NCBI RefSeq assembly: GCF_029581395.1
Contig: NZ_CP121113.1
Span: forward strand, 1,112,001 to 1,176,000
Reading direction: 5' to 3'
DNA length: 64,000 nucleotides
Origin: Roseinatronobacter sp. S2
GTDB lineage: Bacteria > Pseudomonadota > Alphaproteobacteria > Rhodobacterales > Rhodobacteraceae
A model generated the notes under the pieces. The model saw only the letters and a list, made by a program, of their open reading frames with translations, did no database searches and was not told the origin of the DNA. Below are positions 34,931 through 43,867 of the stretch, piece by piece (within the stretch, counting starts at the first letter, position 1; each line of letters opens with the position of its first letter). The translations under genes were made by a program, and so were the position numbers.

Positions 34931-35720
34931 ATGGCACATGGTCACAAACACCACAACGCGGCCCGTCCATGCCGCCCCGGCAACCAGCGACGCGCGGCAT
35001 GATCCAGGTGCTTGTCGTCGGGCTGGGGGCCATGGGCCAACGCCACGCGCTGGCCTATGCCGCGCTGGACGGCTTTCAGATCGGGGGCTGATCAACCGGT
35101 CGGATATGGCGTTGCCACAGGCGCTGGCGCATCTGACTGTCGAACGTGATTTCGACGCGGCACTGGCGCGGTTGGAACCCGATATGGTGGCGATCGCGAC
35201 CTATGCTGACAGTCATGCAGCGCTGGCGATAGCTGCGCTGAACGCGGGCGCGCATGTGTTTGTCGAAAAACCATTGGCCACCAACATTGCCGATTGCTAC
35301 GCAGTGGCCCAGGCCGCGCGGCAGACAGGGCGCAAACTGATGGTCGTCCATATCCTGTGTCATCACCCGACATGGGTCGCGCTGATCGCAGCCGTCCGCG
35401 CATTCGGCGGCCCGTATGTGTTCCGCCTGAACCTGAACCAGCGGTCGGTCGGGCCTGCATGGGCTACCCATAAGGCGCTGATGCGATCCGCCTCTTCTTT
35501 GGTTGATTGCGGGGTGCATTATGTGGATGTAATGTGTCAGATCACGGATGCCCCCCCGGTAGAAGTGCTGGGCATGGGGCTGCGCCTAACCAATGAAATC
35601 GCCGATGATATGTATAAATACGGGCATTTTCAGGTGACATTCGCAGACGGGTCCTGTGGCTGGTACGAGGCGGGGTGGGGCCCGATGATGTCAGACATCG
35701 CGCGCTTTATCAAAGACGTG
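34927..35720 (+). pseudogene. Gfo/Idh/MocA-family oxidoreductase, frameshifted and truncated
   Basis: The start ATG overlaps the cutC stop. The first frame gives QVLVVGLGAMGQRHALAYAA, a Rossmann NAD(P) site, but stops at 35091. The protein continues in another frame: ATYADSHAALAIAALNAG, then HVFVEKPLATNIADCYAV with the EKP motif, SLVDCGVHYVDVMCQIT with the catalytic-region Asp and His, up to WGPMMSDIARFIKDVIS. After about 35720 the similarity ends and the frame runs into unrelated sequence. An intact member would have about 330-370 residues. It was probably the last enzyme of the dpp-kinase-cutC operon. Confidence 0.75.
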
Positions 35721-36028
35721 ATTTCTACGAACTATCCTATATTGGATATGACGCTAGAGTTAATGCATGTGGTCGAGCGCGGGATTTTTCGGCTGGCCTC
35801 GATGCCGTGTTATCTTCGGAAAACAGTGTTCAAATCCTGTCCCCGCAACCATTTATCCAATACTTATCAAATACTTGCGCCCCGTAACCGTGGGGCTTTC
35901 CGCTGCGTCCAAGCCGTGTCCGCACTGTGGAAGCACGCGGGGCAAGTTGACCTGCCACTGAACTTTGACCTGCCCCGGGATTTTTCCACCATTTGGAATT
36001 AGGGTCTTACCCAGTAAAGGGACGGACA
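35721..36028. other. Junction between the truncated oxidoreductase and an IS3-type end
   Basis: About 300 bases without an intact gene. It contains a direct repeat TTGACCTGCC at 35947-35956 and 35965-35974; the second copy leads into CCGGGATTTTTCC, which resembles the TGACCTGCCCC termini of IS3-group elements. It probably marks the left end of the IS3 remnant. Confidence 0.45.
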
Positions 36029-36300
36029 ATGAAGCGAACGAGATACACAGAAGAGCAGATCATCAGTGTTCTAACCGAGCATGGTGAGGCGTGAGCCCGC
36101 CACTGGTTCGAGGGCCACACCGAACGGCGCGAAGTGCGCTGATCTGTGCCGTTAGCAAGGGATGTCGGAAGGCACCTTTTCTGCCTGGAAGGCGAAGTTT
36201 GGCGGGATGACCGTTTAGGATGCCAAACGGTTAAAGGCGCTCGAGGATGAGAATGCAAAGTTGAAGAAGCTGCTGGCGGAACAGATGCTGGATGCTGAGG
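36029..36300 (+). mobile_element. IS3-family OrfA remnant
   Basis: ATG at 36029 opens MKRTRYTEEQIISVLTEH, the typical start of an IS3-group OrfA helix-turn-helix protein, and stops after 21 codons. Further pieces follow in changed frames: GMSEGTF-like, AWKAKFGGMTV, then LKALEDENAKLKKLLAEQML, the coiled coil of OrfA. Stops and frame changes show it is dead. OrfB is missing; the sequence passes straight into a phosphatase fragment. Confidence 0.8.
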
Positions 36301-36674
36301 TCCGGCCCCGGATGCATGAGAATGATCGCAGCGCGACGGGATTTTTGCCTCCTGATGAATTCGAGGCGGTCGCGGATCAATTCTTTGCGGAGCCCGCCAA
36401 AAGCGTGCGCGGGTGGGAGACGGCGGAAGATGCGCAACGTCGCATCGTGACCGAAGTTGATGCCTGTCTCGCGGGCCCGCAAAAGGGCGATATTCTTTTC
36501 GTTGGGCACGGCGGTGTCGGCACCCTGCTGTTCTGCGCCTTGTCGGGCATTAGAATTGATCGACGTTTCGACCAAGGATCTGGTGGTGGCGGGTGTTCGT
36601 TCGAGTTCGACGTTCAGGGTCGTAGGCCGCTACTGGAATGGCAGCCGATGGAAGCATTGATGTGCGGCAGCTAA
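36301..36674 (+). pseudogene. Histidine phosphatase family protein, C-terminal fragment fused to IS3 OrfA tail
   Basis: The frame beginning in the OrfA coiled coil (36261) continues without a stop into ENDRSATGFLPPDEFEAVAD, KSVRGWETAEDAQRRIV and FVGHGGVGTLLFCALSG. This is the C-terminal half of a phosphoglycerate mutase-like phosphatase, with the second catalytic His in GHGGVG. The N-terminal RHG motif is absent, so activity is not expected. It is an accidental chimera from an IS-mediated deletion. Confidence 0.7.
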
Positions 36675-36956
36675 GGGTTTGAGCCGACGAGCCGCCGCGC
36701 AGCATAGCGCTTTTATCGTCCTCGGTTCGGGCGGTCGGCCCACTGCTGCCCGTCGATCTCGTTGACGCGCTGCGGCGCGGCTACGCGGATACCGCCGTTC
36801 ATGCTTGCCGCAGCATTTCTGGCGGGTCAGTGTCTGCTGAAGCAGATAGTGGCCATAACCCGCTGAACTTCGAATGTTTGCTTGTCATGGTCCCGGGTTA
36901 ATCTGATGATGGTTTCCCAAGGCCCCCAAGAAAAGGCAGAAAAGGGCAGAAGTCAT

Positions 36957-37586
36957 ATGCCGATGGAAACCTATCTCATTTACTTGGCGGCAGTTGCTGT
37001 GTTCTTCGCGACACCCCCTGACACCAGCCAGCTGCTTGTGATTTCCAACAGTATCCGCCACGGGTTGCGCCGCAGTGTTTACACCATTGCGGGTGATCTG
37101 AGCGCGAACTGCCTTCAAATGACAGCGGCCGCATTCGGCCTTGCTGCGATCATTGCAGCCTCTGCAAGTGCCTTCATCTGGGTAAAATGGCTTGGTGTCG
37201 CGTATCTGGTCTGGCTCGGCATACGCTTGATTCTGTCGAAAGATCATACTTCCAACATCGAGGCAAATGCCTCAGGCGGGGCGTTCCGGCTTTTCCGACA
37301 GGGCTTCATCACGTCGATGGCGAACCCGTTTGCTGTCGTGTTCTTTGGCGCATTGTTCCCGCAATTCATTGATCCGGCATCGCCCGTTGCGCCCCAGCTC
37401 TTTATTCTTGGGGTGACCTACATCTTGGTTGACGGGGCTATCCTGCTGCTGTGGGGCTGGCTGGGTATTCGGGCAGCCTCTGCCCTGAAACAGTTTTCAT
37501 TCGGCCTGATCAATAAGGTCTGTGGTAGCCTCATGATTGCCGCCGCAGCATTGCTCGCGACGAAGGACTTCCAACCACAGCGCTAG
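36957..37586 (+). CDS. LysE/RhtB-family amino acid exporter
   Basis: A 209-residue membrane protein with about six helices. Family features: an early FFATPPDTSQLLVISNSIRHG (in part), VAYLVWLGIRLILS after helix 3, and FRQGFITSMANPFAVVFFGA near residue 110, where LysE proteins usually read G....NPK...F. The common PGP at helix 1 is changed to PPD. Two ATGs (36957 and 36963) are possible. It stands alone near an Lrp regulator and a branched-chain amino acid exporter pair, all amino-acid-export themed. Confidence 0.85.
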   Translation: MPMETYLIYLAAVAVFFATPPDTSQLLVISNSIRHGLRRSVYTIAGDLSANCLQMTAAAFGLAAIIAASASAFIWVKWLGVAYLVWLGIRLILSKDHTSNIEANASGGAFRLFRQGFITSMANPFAVVFFGALFPQFIDPASPVAPQLFILGVTYILVDGAILLLWGWLGIRAASALKQFSFGLINKVCGSLMIAAAALLATKDFQPQR

Positions 37587-37679
37587 CGAAGCCCTCATCG
37601 AAAACGGTCTTTCCGTGCGACGGATAAGCTGGTCAACTTGGGCATGAAACGTCGCGCTGTGGCGCGCCGCTGGCCGCCA

Positions 37680-38132
37680 TCAGATCGGCAATTCTGATGT
37701 TGCCTTTTCGGTTGAAACCACGATGGACGTGCGGAACTTCCGGACGTTTTTGTCGGCAAAGAAGAACCGATGTGTGAAGGCCTCGTAACCTGCGATATCG
37801 TCTGCCATCACGACAAGGATGAAGTCGGATTCGCCCGCGATGCAATAGAAATGGGTCACTTGCCGGTCTTCACGCGCTTTGCGCTTGAATGCGTCGATCT
37901 GATCAAGCCGGTCGCGCTCCAGCTCTACCGCCACGATGGCGGTGATGCCCAGTCCCAAGGGTTTCGGATCAAGGATGGCCACTTCGCGTTTGATCACACC
38001 CGCTTCGCGCAACATTCGCATGCGTCGCTGGACGGAAGCTGTCGAAATGCCGGTGGCCTCTGCAAGCGCCTGAACGGGGGTCCTGGCATTCTTCTGAAGA
38101 TGGTTGAGAAGTTTACGGTCTGTTGTATCCAT
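37680..38132 (-). CDS. Lrp/AsnC-family transcriptional regulator
   Basis: A 150-residue regulator: N-terminal helix-turn-helix DRKLLNHLQKNARTPVQALA and TGISTASVQRRMRMLREAGV, then the RAM effector domain with FYCIAGESDFILVVMADDIA (in part). ATG 38132 gives the canonical Lrp start; the frame is open to 38207 but that lies in the promoter region. It is divergent from azlCD with a 103-base spacer, the usual layout for control of this exporter by an amino-acid-sensing regulator. Confidence 0.92.
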   Translation of the reverse strand: MDTTDRKLLNHLQKNARTPVQALAEATGISTASVQRRMRMLREAGVIKREVAILDPKPLGLGITAIVAVELERDRLDQIDAFKRKAREDRQVTHFYCIAGESDFILVVMADDIAGYEAFTHRFFFADKNVRKFRTSIVVSTEKATSELPI

Positions 38133-38235
38133 GATCGATGTCATCCCTGTTATTGCGAAATCATGATGTAATTCTATCATTTGAACGCAATATGGAATGT
38201 ATATCACATCAAGTCCATGATCTATTAAATCCGGT

Positions 38236-38916
38236 ATGAAACATGGTGCCTTTGCTATCCTCCCTCTCGCGCTCGGCGCTGCTGTCTACGGCTTCGCTTT
38301 CGGTCTGCTTGCGGCGCAGGTCGGCTTCCCATGGTGGGGAATCGGGCTGATGAGTGCCTCGGTCCATGCCGGATCTTCGCAGATCGTCGCGGTGGAGCAG
38401 TTTGCCTCGACGCAAACCGTGTTCGGCGCGGCCCTGGCGGGGGCGGCACTGAACTTGCGGTATATCGGCATTGTTGCGTCCCTGTCGGACGTGCTGGCAG
38501 GGCTGTCGTTGCGAGCCAGACTTCTGGCGATCCACATCACAGGTGACGAAAACTGGGCGCTGACGATGGCGGAACGCGCAAAATCCCCTGACATTGGCGC
38601 GCAGTTCCTGCTGGGGTCGGGCTTTGTGATGATCAGTGTCTGGACAGTTTCGACCACCGCCGGAGCCGTGGTTGGTGCAGTGCTGCCCGATCTTGAAAGC
38701 TTCGGTCTGGGGTTCGCTTTCACGGCGGCGTTTATTGCTATGGCACGGGGGCTTTGGCGCGGACGCTCGCAAATGCTGCCTTGGGTCGTTGCCGCCGCTG
38801 CGACCGTCGCTGTCGTATCGCTGGGCTTGCCCAAAGCGTATGCGATCGTCGTCGGAACATTGTGCGGACTGGTGTTTCTGGTCATCCGCCGTCGAACTGA
38901 AAGGGTGGATGCATGA
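38236..38916 (+). CDS. azlC: Branched-chain amino acid exporter large subunit
   Basis: A 226-residue membrane protein of AzlC/YgaZ type: GAAVYGFAFGLLAAQVGFPW near the start, then SASVHAGSSQIVAVEQFA, the conserved AG(S/A)SQ segment in helix 2, and LNLRYIGIVASLSDVL. About six to seven helices. AzlC with AzlD exports branched-chain amino acids or analogues. Stop overlaps the azlD start by four bases. Confidence 0.92.
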   Translation: MKHGAFAILPLALGAAVYGFAFGLLAAQVGFPWWGIGLMSASVHAGSSQIVAVEQFASTQTVFGAALAGAALNLRYIGIVASLSDVLAGLSLRARLLAIHITGDENWALTMAERAKSPDIGAQFLLGSGFVMISVWTVSTTAGAVVGAVLPDLESFGLGFAFTAAFIAMARGLWRGRSQMLPWVVAAAATVAVVSLGLPKAYAIVVGTLCGLVFLVIRRRTERVDA

Positions 38917-39209
38917 CCGGCGCGCACTGGGCTGTTATCGGCGTCCTCGCCCTTGCCGCGTTCTCAATTCGTGTTGTCGGATTGATCGCAGGCGGGCGTA
39001 TCCGCGCATCGCGTCATGCATGGGTGTTGGACGAACTTCCCGGCTTGATTGTCGTCTGTCTGGTTGCGGCATCACTGGCGGGTCAGCCTGTGCAGACGTC
39101 GATTGCTGCGGCCGTGGCGTTAGGGGCGGCAGTCCTAACCAACCATGTCATTGCGACGATGTTTGTTGGCGTCATCGTCTACGCGGGTCTTGCGATAAAC
39201 GGGATATGA
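38913..39209 (+). CDS. azlD: Branched-chain amino acid exporter small subunit
   Basis: A 98-residue membrane protein with three to four helices and the AzlD phrase VLDELPGLIVVCLVAASLAG. Length is normal. Overlapping reading frames with azlC indicate coupled translation of the two-subunit exporter. Confidence 0.9.
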   Translation: MTGAHWAVIGVLALAAFSIRVVGLIAGGRIRASRHAWVLDELPGLIVVCLVAASLAGQPVQTSIAAAVALGAAVLTNHVIATMFVGVIVYAGLAINGI

Positions 39210-39461
39210 GGTTTACCATCACGCAGGTGGCTTGATGCGAGATCACAGAAGCCGCCGTTCACGCGCCGCGCGGCATCGGAAACCTTAACCATAGCGGACC
39301 TCAACTACCGTCGTTTTCGTGCGCATTGATGCGCGTGGCAGTGCTCGATCCGACGCAAGAACGCGTCCGCGCGTGGGATCGGGTCGTGTAGAAGCAAGCA
39401 CCGGACATCATGGTGCCGCGCATTGGTGGTTCTTTGCTCTCCGTTGCCTAAATTCCAGTCC
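39210..39461. other. Non-coding stretch after azlD
   Basis: About 250 bases between azlD and the truncated lysR. No gene, terminator or repeat was recognised. Confidence 0.4.
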
Positions 39462-40050
39462 TCATATCCGCGCTGTCGACGTCAGATACGCGAACAGATT
39501 TCGCGCCGGAGGCGTCAGGTCTTCTTCGCCATGGATGCAGATAGCCAGCCTGCGGGTCGCCCACACATCGACCAGACGCACTGATGCGATATCTATCGAT
39601 CCGGGCAGGTGGGAGAGTGCGGTTTCGGGAACGATGCCTACGCCGACACCCGCTGCCGCCATGCGGCAGATGCCTTCGAACGAGCGCATCCGCACGCGCA
39701 TCTTCAACCTTGCTCCAAGACTGGCTGCCTGCGCATCAAGGTGATCCTGCAAGGCGCTTCCCATCAGGCCGATGAACTGTCGGGCAAGAATATCGGCAAA
39801 GGCGACATGTGTGCGCTTCGCCAGTTCGTCATCATGCGCGGCGACCACGACCAGCCGGTCGATGGCAAAAGGACGGGTTTGCAGATCACCGGTGGCGGCC
39901 GCCTGCGAAAGAACGCCGATCTCGGCCAGCCCGGCGGAAACTGCTCTCGCGATTTCCGTGCTCTGGCGTTCCCTGATCTCCAGATCGACCTGCGGATGCA
40001 TCGCCATCCACGACGCAAGCGGCGCGGGCGTCACAAGCCTGGGCCGACGT
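39462..40050 (-). pseudogene. LysR-family regulator, effector-domain remnant
   Basis: The frame encodes a LysR substrate-binding domain: PAPLASWMAMHPQVDLEIRE, the SAGLAEIGVL strand, VVVAAHDDELAKR, and MRSFEGICRMAAAGVGVGIV (in part) with PETAL. The N-terminal helix-turn-helix and the first part of the effector domain are missing, cut at about 40050. It has a natural C-terminal stop at 39462. Without a DNA-binding domain it cannot act as a regulator. Confidence 0.75.
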
Positions 40051-40533
40051 CTCGCGCAACGGCGCAACCTTACCCATGTCGACGTAGACGATTTCGGCTG
40101 GGACCGTCTGGATGAGTCCTTCCCACGCGATCAGGCAATATGCATCGACCGCATTCGCCGATCATTGCCTGTGGACCAATGGGTTCTGACCGGTCCGGTC
40201 GAGGGGTGGGGGGACGCGCTGCTTGTGGCCGTTGACCTGATTGGATTTGTGACCGCTCCAACGCCGGTCAGACTGCAACGGCTTCTGAAGCGTGACCGGG
40301 AACGTTTTGGGGACAGGATAGCGCCAGATGGCGATCTGCATGCGCTGCACATGGCGGCCTACTGGTGGGCGCGGCAGTATGACGATCCGACATTTCCGGG
40401 GCAGAACCGTCTCAGCCAGAAGGAATGGCTGATTACGCGCGCGCCGTATGTGGTCCGGCTGGACGGGACGCTGCCGCTGAACGATATCGTTGACCGGCTT
40501 TTGATTGGTTTCCGCTGTCAGGCCGACCTGTGA
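40020..40533 (+). pseudogene. P-loop kinase-like NTPase, 5'-truncated
   Basis: The plus frame reads SGAGVTSLGRRLAQR, close to the end of a Walker A (GASGxGxTSL), then HVDVDDFGWDRLDE, WVLTGPVEGWGDALL, LTAPTPVRL-like VTAPTPVRLQRLLKRDRERFG (in part) and RLDGTLPLNDIV. This is the pattern of small adenylate kinase-like AAA proteins of about 180 residues. No start codon precedes the Walker A in frame with a ribosome-binding site, and the first residues overlap the lysR remnant on the other strand, so the 5' end has been lost at the junction. Confidence 0.6.
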
Positions 40534-40673
40534 TCGATCGCTCCGTGGTCGCGCATTGAAGGTTTTCGGTTGACCAGAATCAGCAAAAGCCTTGCTCGGT
40601 CCTCAATGACGCGGGCGAACTTGCCGGTTGGTTTCGGGACCGGCAGCTATACCCGGAGCAAGGCGAGGTTCGG

Positions 40674-41339
40674 TTATTTTAGCCACGCCCGAAATCGCCT
40701 CTCACCCTCCGGGCTGAAACGGATGACGCGCGATGATGGCACCCTGCGCGCCCATGACAGGGCGAACAGGCGATCCAGCACCGCCTTGCCGACCTGCCCG
40801 GCCAGATGATGCCGCCGCTGGCTCCAATCCAGACAGGTGCGGCAAAGGGGGCGGTTGCTGGCGCGCAGATCATCGGGCGACACAGCGATTTCAGCAAGCT
40901 TCGCCCAGCCCGGATCGGACAGGGTCAGGTCATCCGCCAACCAGCCATTTTCGCGCGCATGGTCAAACAGCAGGACACCCATCTCCCCGGCCAGATGGTC
41001 ATAGCAGATGCGCGCCTTGCGCAGCGCAGGTTCCTTCGGGCCAGTGCGCAGGGGTGGCGCAGCATCGCTGGAAAACACCATCAGCGCCTCCAACAATGCC
41101 GCGACATGCGGCCCCGCCAGACGGAAATAGCGGTGGCGGCCCTGCGCTTCGACACATAGCACCTCACCATCGACCAGCTTTGCCAGATGGCCGCTTGCCG
41201 TCTGTTTTGTAATCCCGCCGACCCCCGCCAGTTCCGTCGCTGTCAGGGCGCGCCCGTCCATCAGCGCCAGCAACATCGCACTGCGCGCGGGATCGGCGAC
41301 CAGGGCGGCAATGCGGGCGATGTCGGGACCTTCTCTCAT
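40674..41339 (-). CDS. ArsR-family winged-helix regulator
   Basis: A 221-residue regulator with an N-terminal ArsR-type HTH (DPARSAMLLALMDGRALTAT, then LAGVGGITKQTASGHLAKLV) and a C-terminal extension with CYDHLAGEMGVLLFDHA and RPLCRTCLDWSQRRHHLAGQ (in part). This longer type is common in alphaproteobacteria and carries conserved Cys/His in the extension. It is divergent from the NIPSNAP-ABM-TauE genes (73 bases apart), its likely targets. Confidence 0.88.
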   Translation of the reverse strand: MREGPDIARIAALVADPARSAMLLALMDGRALTATELAGVGGITKQTASGHLAKLVDGEVLCVEAQGRHRYFRLAGPHVAALLEALMVFSSDAAPPLRTGPKEPALRKARICYDHLAGEMGVLLFDHARENGWLADDLTLSDPGWAKLAEIAVSPDDLRASNRPLCRTCLDWSQRRHHLAGQVGKAVLDRLFALSWARRVPSSRVIRFSPEGERRFRAWLK

Positions 41340-41411
41340 AGTTCGGTGATAGCCGAACCATTGACCTGCGCCAAGCTGTTATCCGGAAGGCCCAAGCAAA
41401 AAGGCATCCCC

Positions 41412-41750
41412 ATGATCACCTGCGTTATCACCTATGACATCGACCCCAACCGGCGAGAGCTGTTTGCCGAATATGCCCGCAACTGGGGCCAGTGCATCCC
41501 ACGCTGTGGCGCTGACCTGATCGGCTATTTCGCCCCGCATGAAGGATCGGCCAGCACCGCTTACGGCATCTATTCCCTGCCCTCGCTGGCAGATTACGAG
41601 GCATACCGCGCCCGCCTTGCCGCCGACCCGTTGGGCCGCCAGAACCACGAATTCGCCCGGCGCGAGGGGTTTATCCGACGCGAAGACCGCCTGTTCGTCA
41701 AACTGGCATCAGCCCCGCACGGAACAGGTTCAAATGGAGCGCGCCCATGA
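41412..41750 (+). CDS. NIPSNAP-family protein
   Basis: A 112-residue ferredoxin-like (dimeric alpha-beta barrel) protein: MITCVITYDIDPNRRELFAE, then GIYSLPSLADYEAYRARLAA and a RREGFIRRED tail. NIPSNAP proteins have no settled biochemical role; small bacterial ones may bind or monooxygenate small molecules. It is coupled to the ABM gene by a four-base overlap. Confidence 0.88.
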   Translation: MITCVITYDIDPNRRELFAEYARNWGQCIPRCGADLIGYFAPHEGSASTAYGIYSLPSLADYEAYRARLAADPLGRQNHEFARREGFIRREDRLFVKLASAPHGTGSNGARP

Positions 41751-42109
41751 TCGCGGTGATCTTCGAGGCGGAACCGGCAGCAGGCAAACAAGCGGAATAT
41801 CTGGCGCTTGCGGCAGATCTGCGCCCCCCGCTTGACGAGATCGACGGCTTTATCTCAATCGAGCGGTTCGAGAGCCTGACCACACCCGGCAAAGTCCTGT
41901 CGCTCTCCTTCTGGCGCGATGAGGCAGCTATCGCGCAGTGGCGGAACATGAACGCGCATCGCGAGGTGCAGGCGGCGGGGCGCAGTCGCGTCTTCAGCGA
42001 TTATCGCCTGCGGATTGCGGTAGTTCAGCGCGACTATGGCATGAACGCCCGCGCGCAGGCCCCCGCCGACAGCCGCAGCATTCACGTTGAAAGGGCCATG
42101 GATGTTTGA
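41747..42109 (+). CDS. Antibiotic biosynthesis monooxygenase (ABM)-domain protein
   Basis: A 120-residue dimeric alpha-beta barrel protein: VIFEAEPAAGKQAEYLALAA, DGFISIERFESLTTPGKVL and LSFWRDEAAIAQWRNMNAHR (each at most in part). The pattern IERFxS..PGK..SLSFW is typical of ABM proteins that oxidise quinol or other aromatics or degrade haem. Its partner NIPSNAP protein has the same fold. Both are probably controlled by the divergent ArsR-type regulator. Confidence 0.87.
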   Translation: MIAVIFEAEPAAGKQAEYLALAADLRPPLDEIDGFISIERFESLTTPGKVLSLSFWRDEAAIAQWRNMNAHREVQAAGRSRVFSDYRLRIAVVQRDYGMNARAQAPADSRSIHVERAMDV

Positions 42110-42139
42110 TCTGGAATGCGATTACACTGGCCGCGCCGC

Positions 42140-42801
42140 ATGAGTGACCCGGCATTGTTCACGCTGACCTGTGCGACCTTCCTGCTAGCCGGTATCGTCA
42201 AAGGTGTCACAGGCATGGGGCTTCCGAGCGTGGCGATGGGGCTGCTGGGTGCACTGATCTCACCCCTGACCGCCGCGAACCTTCTGATTGTGCCATCCTT
42301 CGTCACCAACCTGTGGCAACTGCTGGCGGGACCGGATGTCTGGGCGCTGATCCGCAGGCTTTGGCCAATGATGCTGGCGATCTGTGCTGGCACTTTCATG
42401 GGCGCATCCTGGCTGGTCAGCGGCGATACCGAACTGACGACTGCCGCGCTTGGCGGGGCACTGGTGATTTATGCGAGCTACACCCTCTTTGCGCGGCAAC
42501 TCCAGGTGCCTGCACGTCTTGAATCCTGGCTTTCCCCGCTGTGCCTTATCTTCAGGCGCTCAACCTGTCCCGCGATGATCTGGTGCAGGCCCTTGGCCTT
42601 TCCTTCACTGCCTCTACCCTCGCGTTGGCAATCGGGCTCGGCGCGCAGGGCGCATTCACGACCGGAAGTTTAGGGCTTTCCCTGCTGGCACTGGCTCCGG
42701 CTCTTGCAGGCATGTGGGCGGGGCAGCGTCTTCGCAAGCGCATCAGCCCAGACATATTCCGTCAGGTGTTCCGCATTCTTCTGCTGATTTTGGGAGCGTA
42801 A
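42140..42801 (+). pseudogene. TauE/SafE-family membrane permease with internal deletion and frameshift
   Basis: The first frame (42140 to about 42540) gives the N-terminal TauE half: LAGIVKGVTGMGLPSVAMGL and later LESWLSP. The second frame (42541-42801) resumes as VPYLQALNLSRDDLVQALGL and runs to the natural end RILLLILGA. In intact relatives about 20-30 residues with a GATG motif stand between WLSP and PYLQAL. They are missing and the frame changes at the join near 42540. The exporter is therefore probably non-functional. Confidence 0.75.
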
Positions 42802-42916
42802 ATGGCTTTGCGGCCGCTGCTATAGAAGCGACAGGTCAGAACCCTCTGGACAGAATTAGTGGGACAGAAACACCTGAGTTTTGTCCATGGCGACCGCCGC
42901 GAAGAGTCCTTTGCCG

Positions 42917-43438
42917 TCATTCAAGTTTAGCGCCTGTCGGCTTCCACATCGCGACCCGGGTTTTCATGTCCAGGAACGTCGCATGGCGATCAAGGATGAC
43001 TTGCAGGTTAGGCCCAATCCTTGCCGCAGGCATTTCTGTATATCCAAGCTTCCTATACCAAGGGGCATTCCATCGCGGCACCCGGAAGGTGGCCAGACAT
43101 GTTCCCGAAGCGCCAGAAGCAGAAGCATAGGCCTCTGCCCATTCAAGCAATCGCTGCCCGATACCTTTTCCTGACATCCCGTCATCGACCATAAGACTCG
43201 CAATATAGAGCATGTCATCAAGCGGCTGCACGATGATGTAGCCTGCTCGGTGCCCATCGAACTCAGCGACTTTTGTCGTCCCGGTCCTGAAACGTTCAGG
43301 ATTGATTGCCGGGGCTGCTGCAAATTTTTCGTATTCTTTCAGTGACAGGTAGCGCCGATGCGCTGCGCGCTCCAATCGGCGCAGATCTTCAATTTCGGCC
43401 TGGTCATAGGAGCGAAGAAGAGTGCGTGTGTCATTCAT
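42917..43438 (-). CDS. GNAT-family N-acetyltransferase
   Basis: A 173-residue acetyltransferase. The acetyl-CoA site is seen as SLMVDDGMSGKGIGQRLLEW (motif A, with the G.G..L pattern QGIGxxL-like) and the late NAPWYRKLGYTEMP (motif B). The ATG at 43438 gives a natural GNAT start; the frame extends to 43504 without a better signal. Acceptor substrate unknown. It stands alone in an eroded region. Confidence 0.85.
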   Translation of the reverse strand: MNDTRTLLRSYDQAEIEDLRRLERAAHRRYLSLKEYEKFAAAPAINPERFRTGTTKVAEFDGHRAGYIIVQPLDDMLYIASLMVDDGMSGKGIGQRLLEWAEAYASASGASGTCLATFRVPRWNAPWYRKLGYTEMPAARIGPNLQVILDRHATFLDMKTRVAMWKPTGAKLE

Positions 43439-43867
43439 GGGTCGATCATCATTGCATGGCCAACGCTCTTGGCGCGGTCCTTTCCGAACCTGCTTCACAC
43501 ACATACAAAAGCATGCTGCGAGGCCTGATGTTGAAGCAGGGGTGGATATTCATAATAGTGGTCGTCGCAGTCGAGACCTCGCGACGCCGGGCGGCGACTG
43601 GTTTACCCGGCGCCGTTCATACCGAGGCCGTCTTTATGGCTCGAGAGAAATGTCGTGTTGGGGTCCATCATGATGACTCTCTAACCATGAGGCAGGAATT
43701 GCACAAGTGAAGCTTCTGTGACGAACTGCCGGAAAGTCTGAGGTTTGTGGCTGCTGTCAGGGTGAGCTGCAACAGCGACAAACCTTAGACGTAGCGGTAG
43801 TTCAAACTTTCTGTTGTAACGTCTGCTTGTGCTAAATTGGCGCGCGGCGTTTCCAGAAAATATAAGT
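43439..43867. other. Intergenic region between two acetyltransferase genes
   Basis: About 430 bases. Plus-strand frames here look like chance. No repeat, RNA or terminator was recognised. Confidence 0.4.

Noticed and set aside
36101..36130. GGTTCGAG resembling a tRNA T-loop
   Set aside because: No acceptor stem, anticodon arm or CCA context around it; it lies inside the IS3 OrfA remnant.
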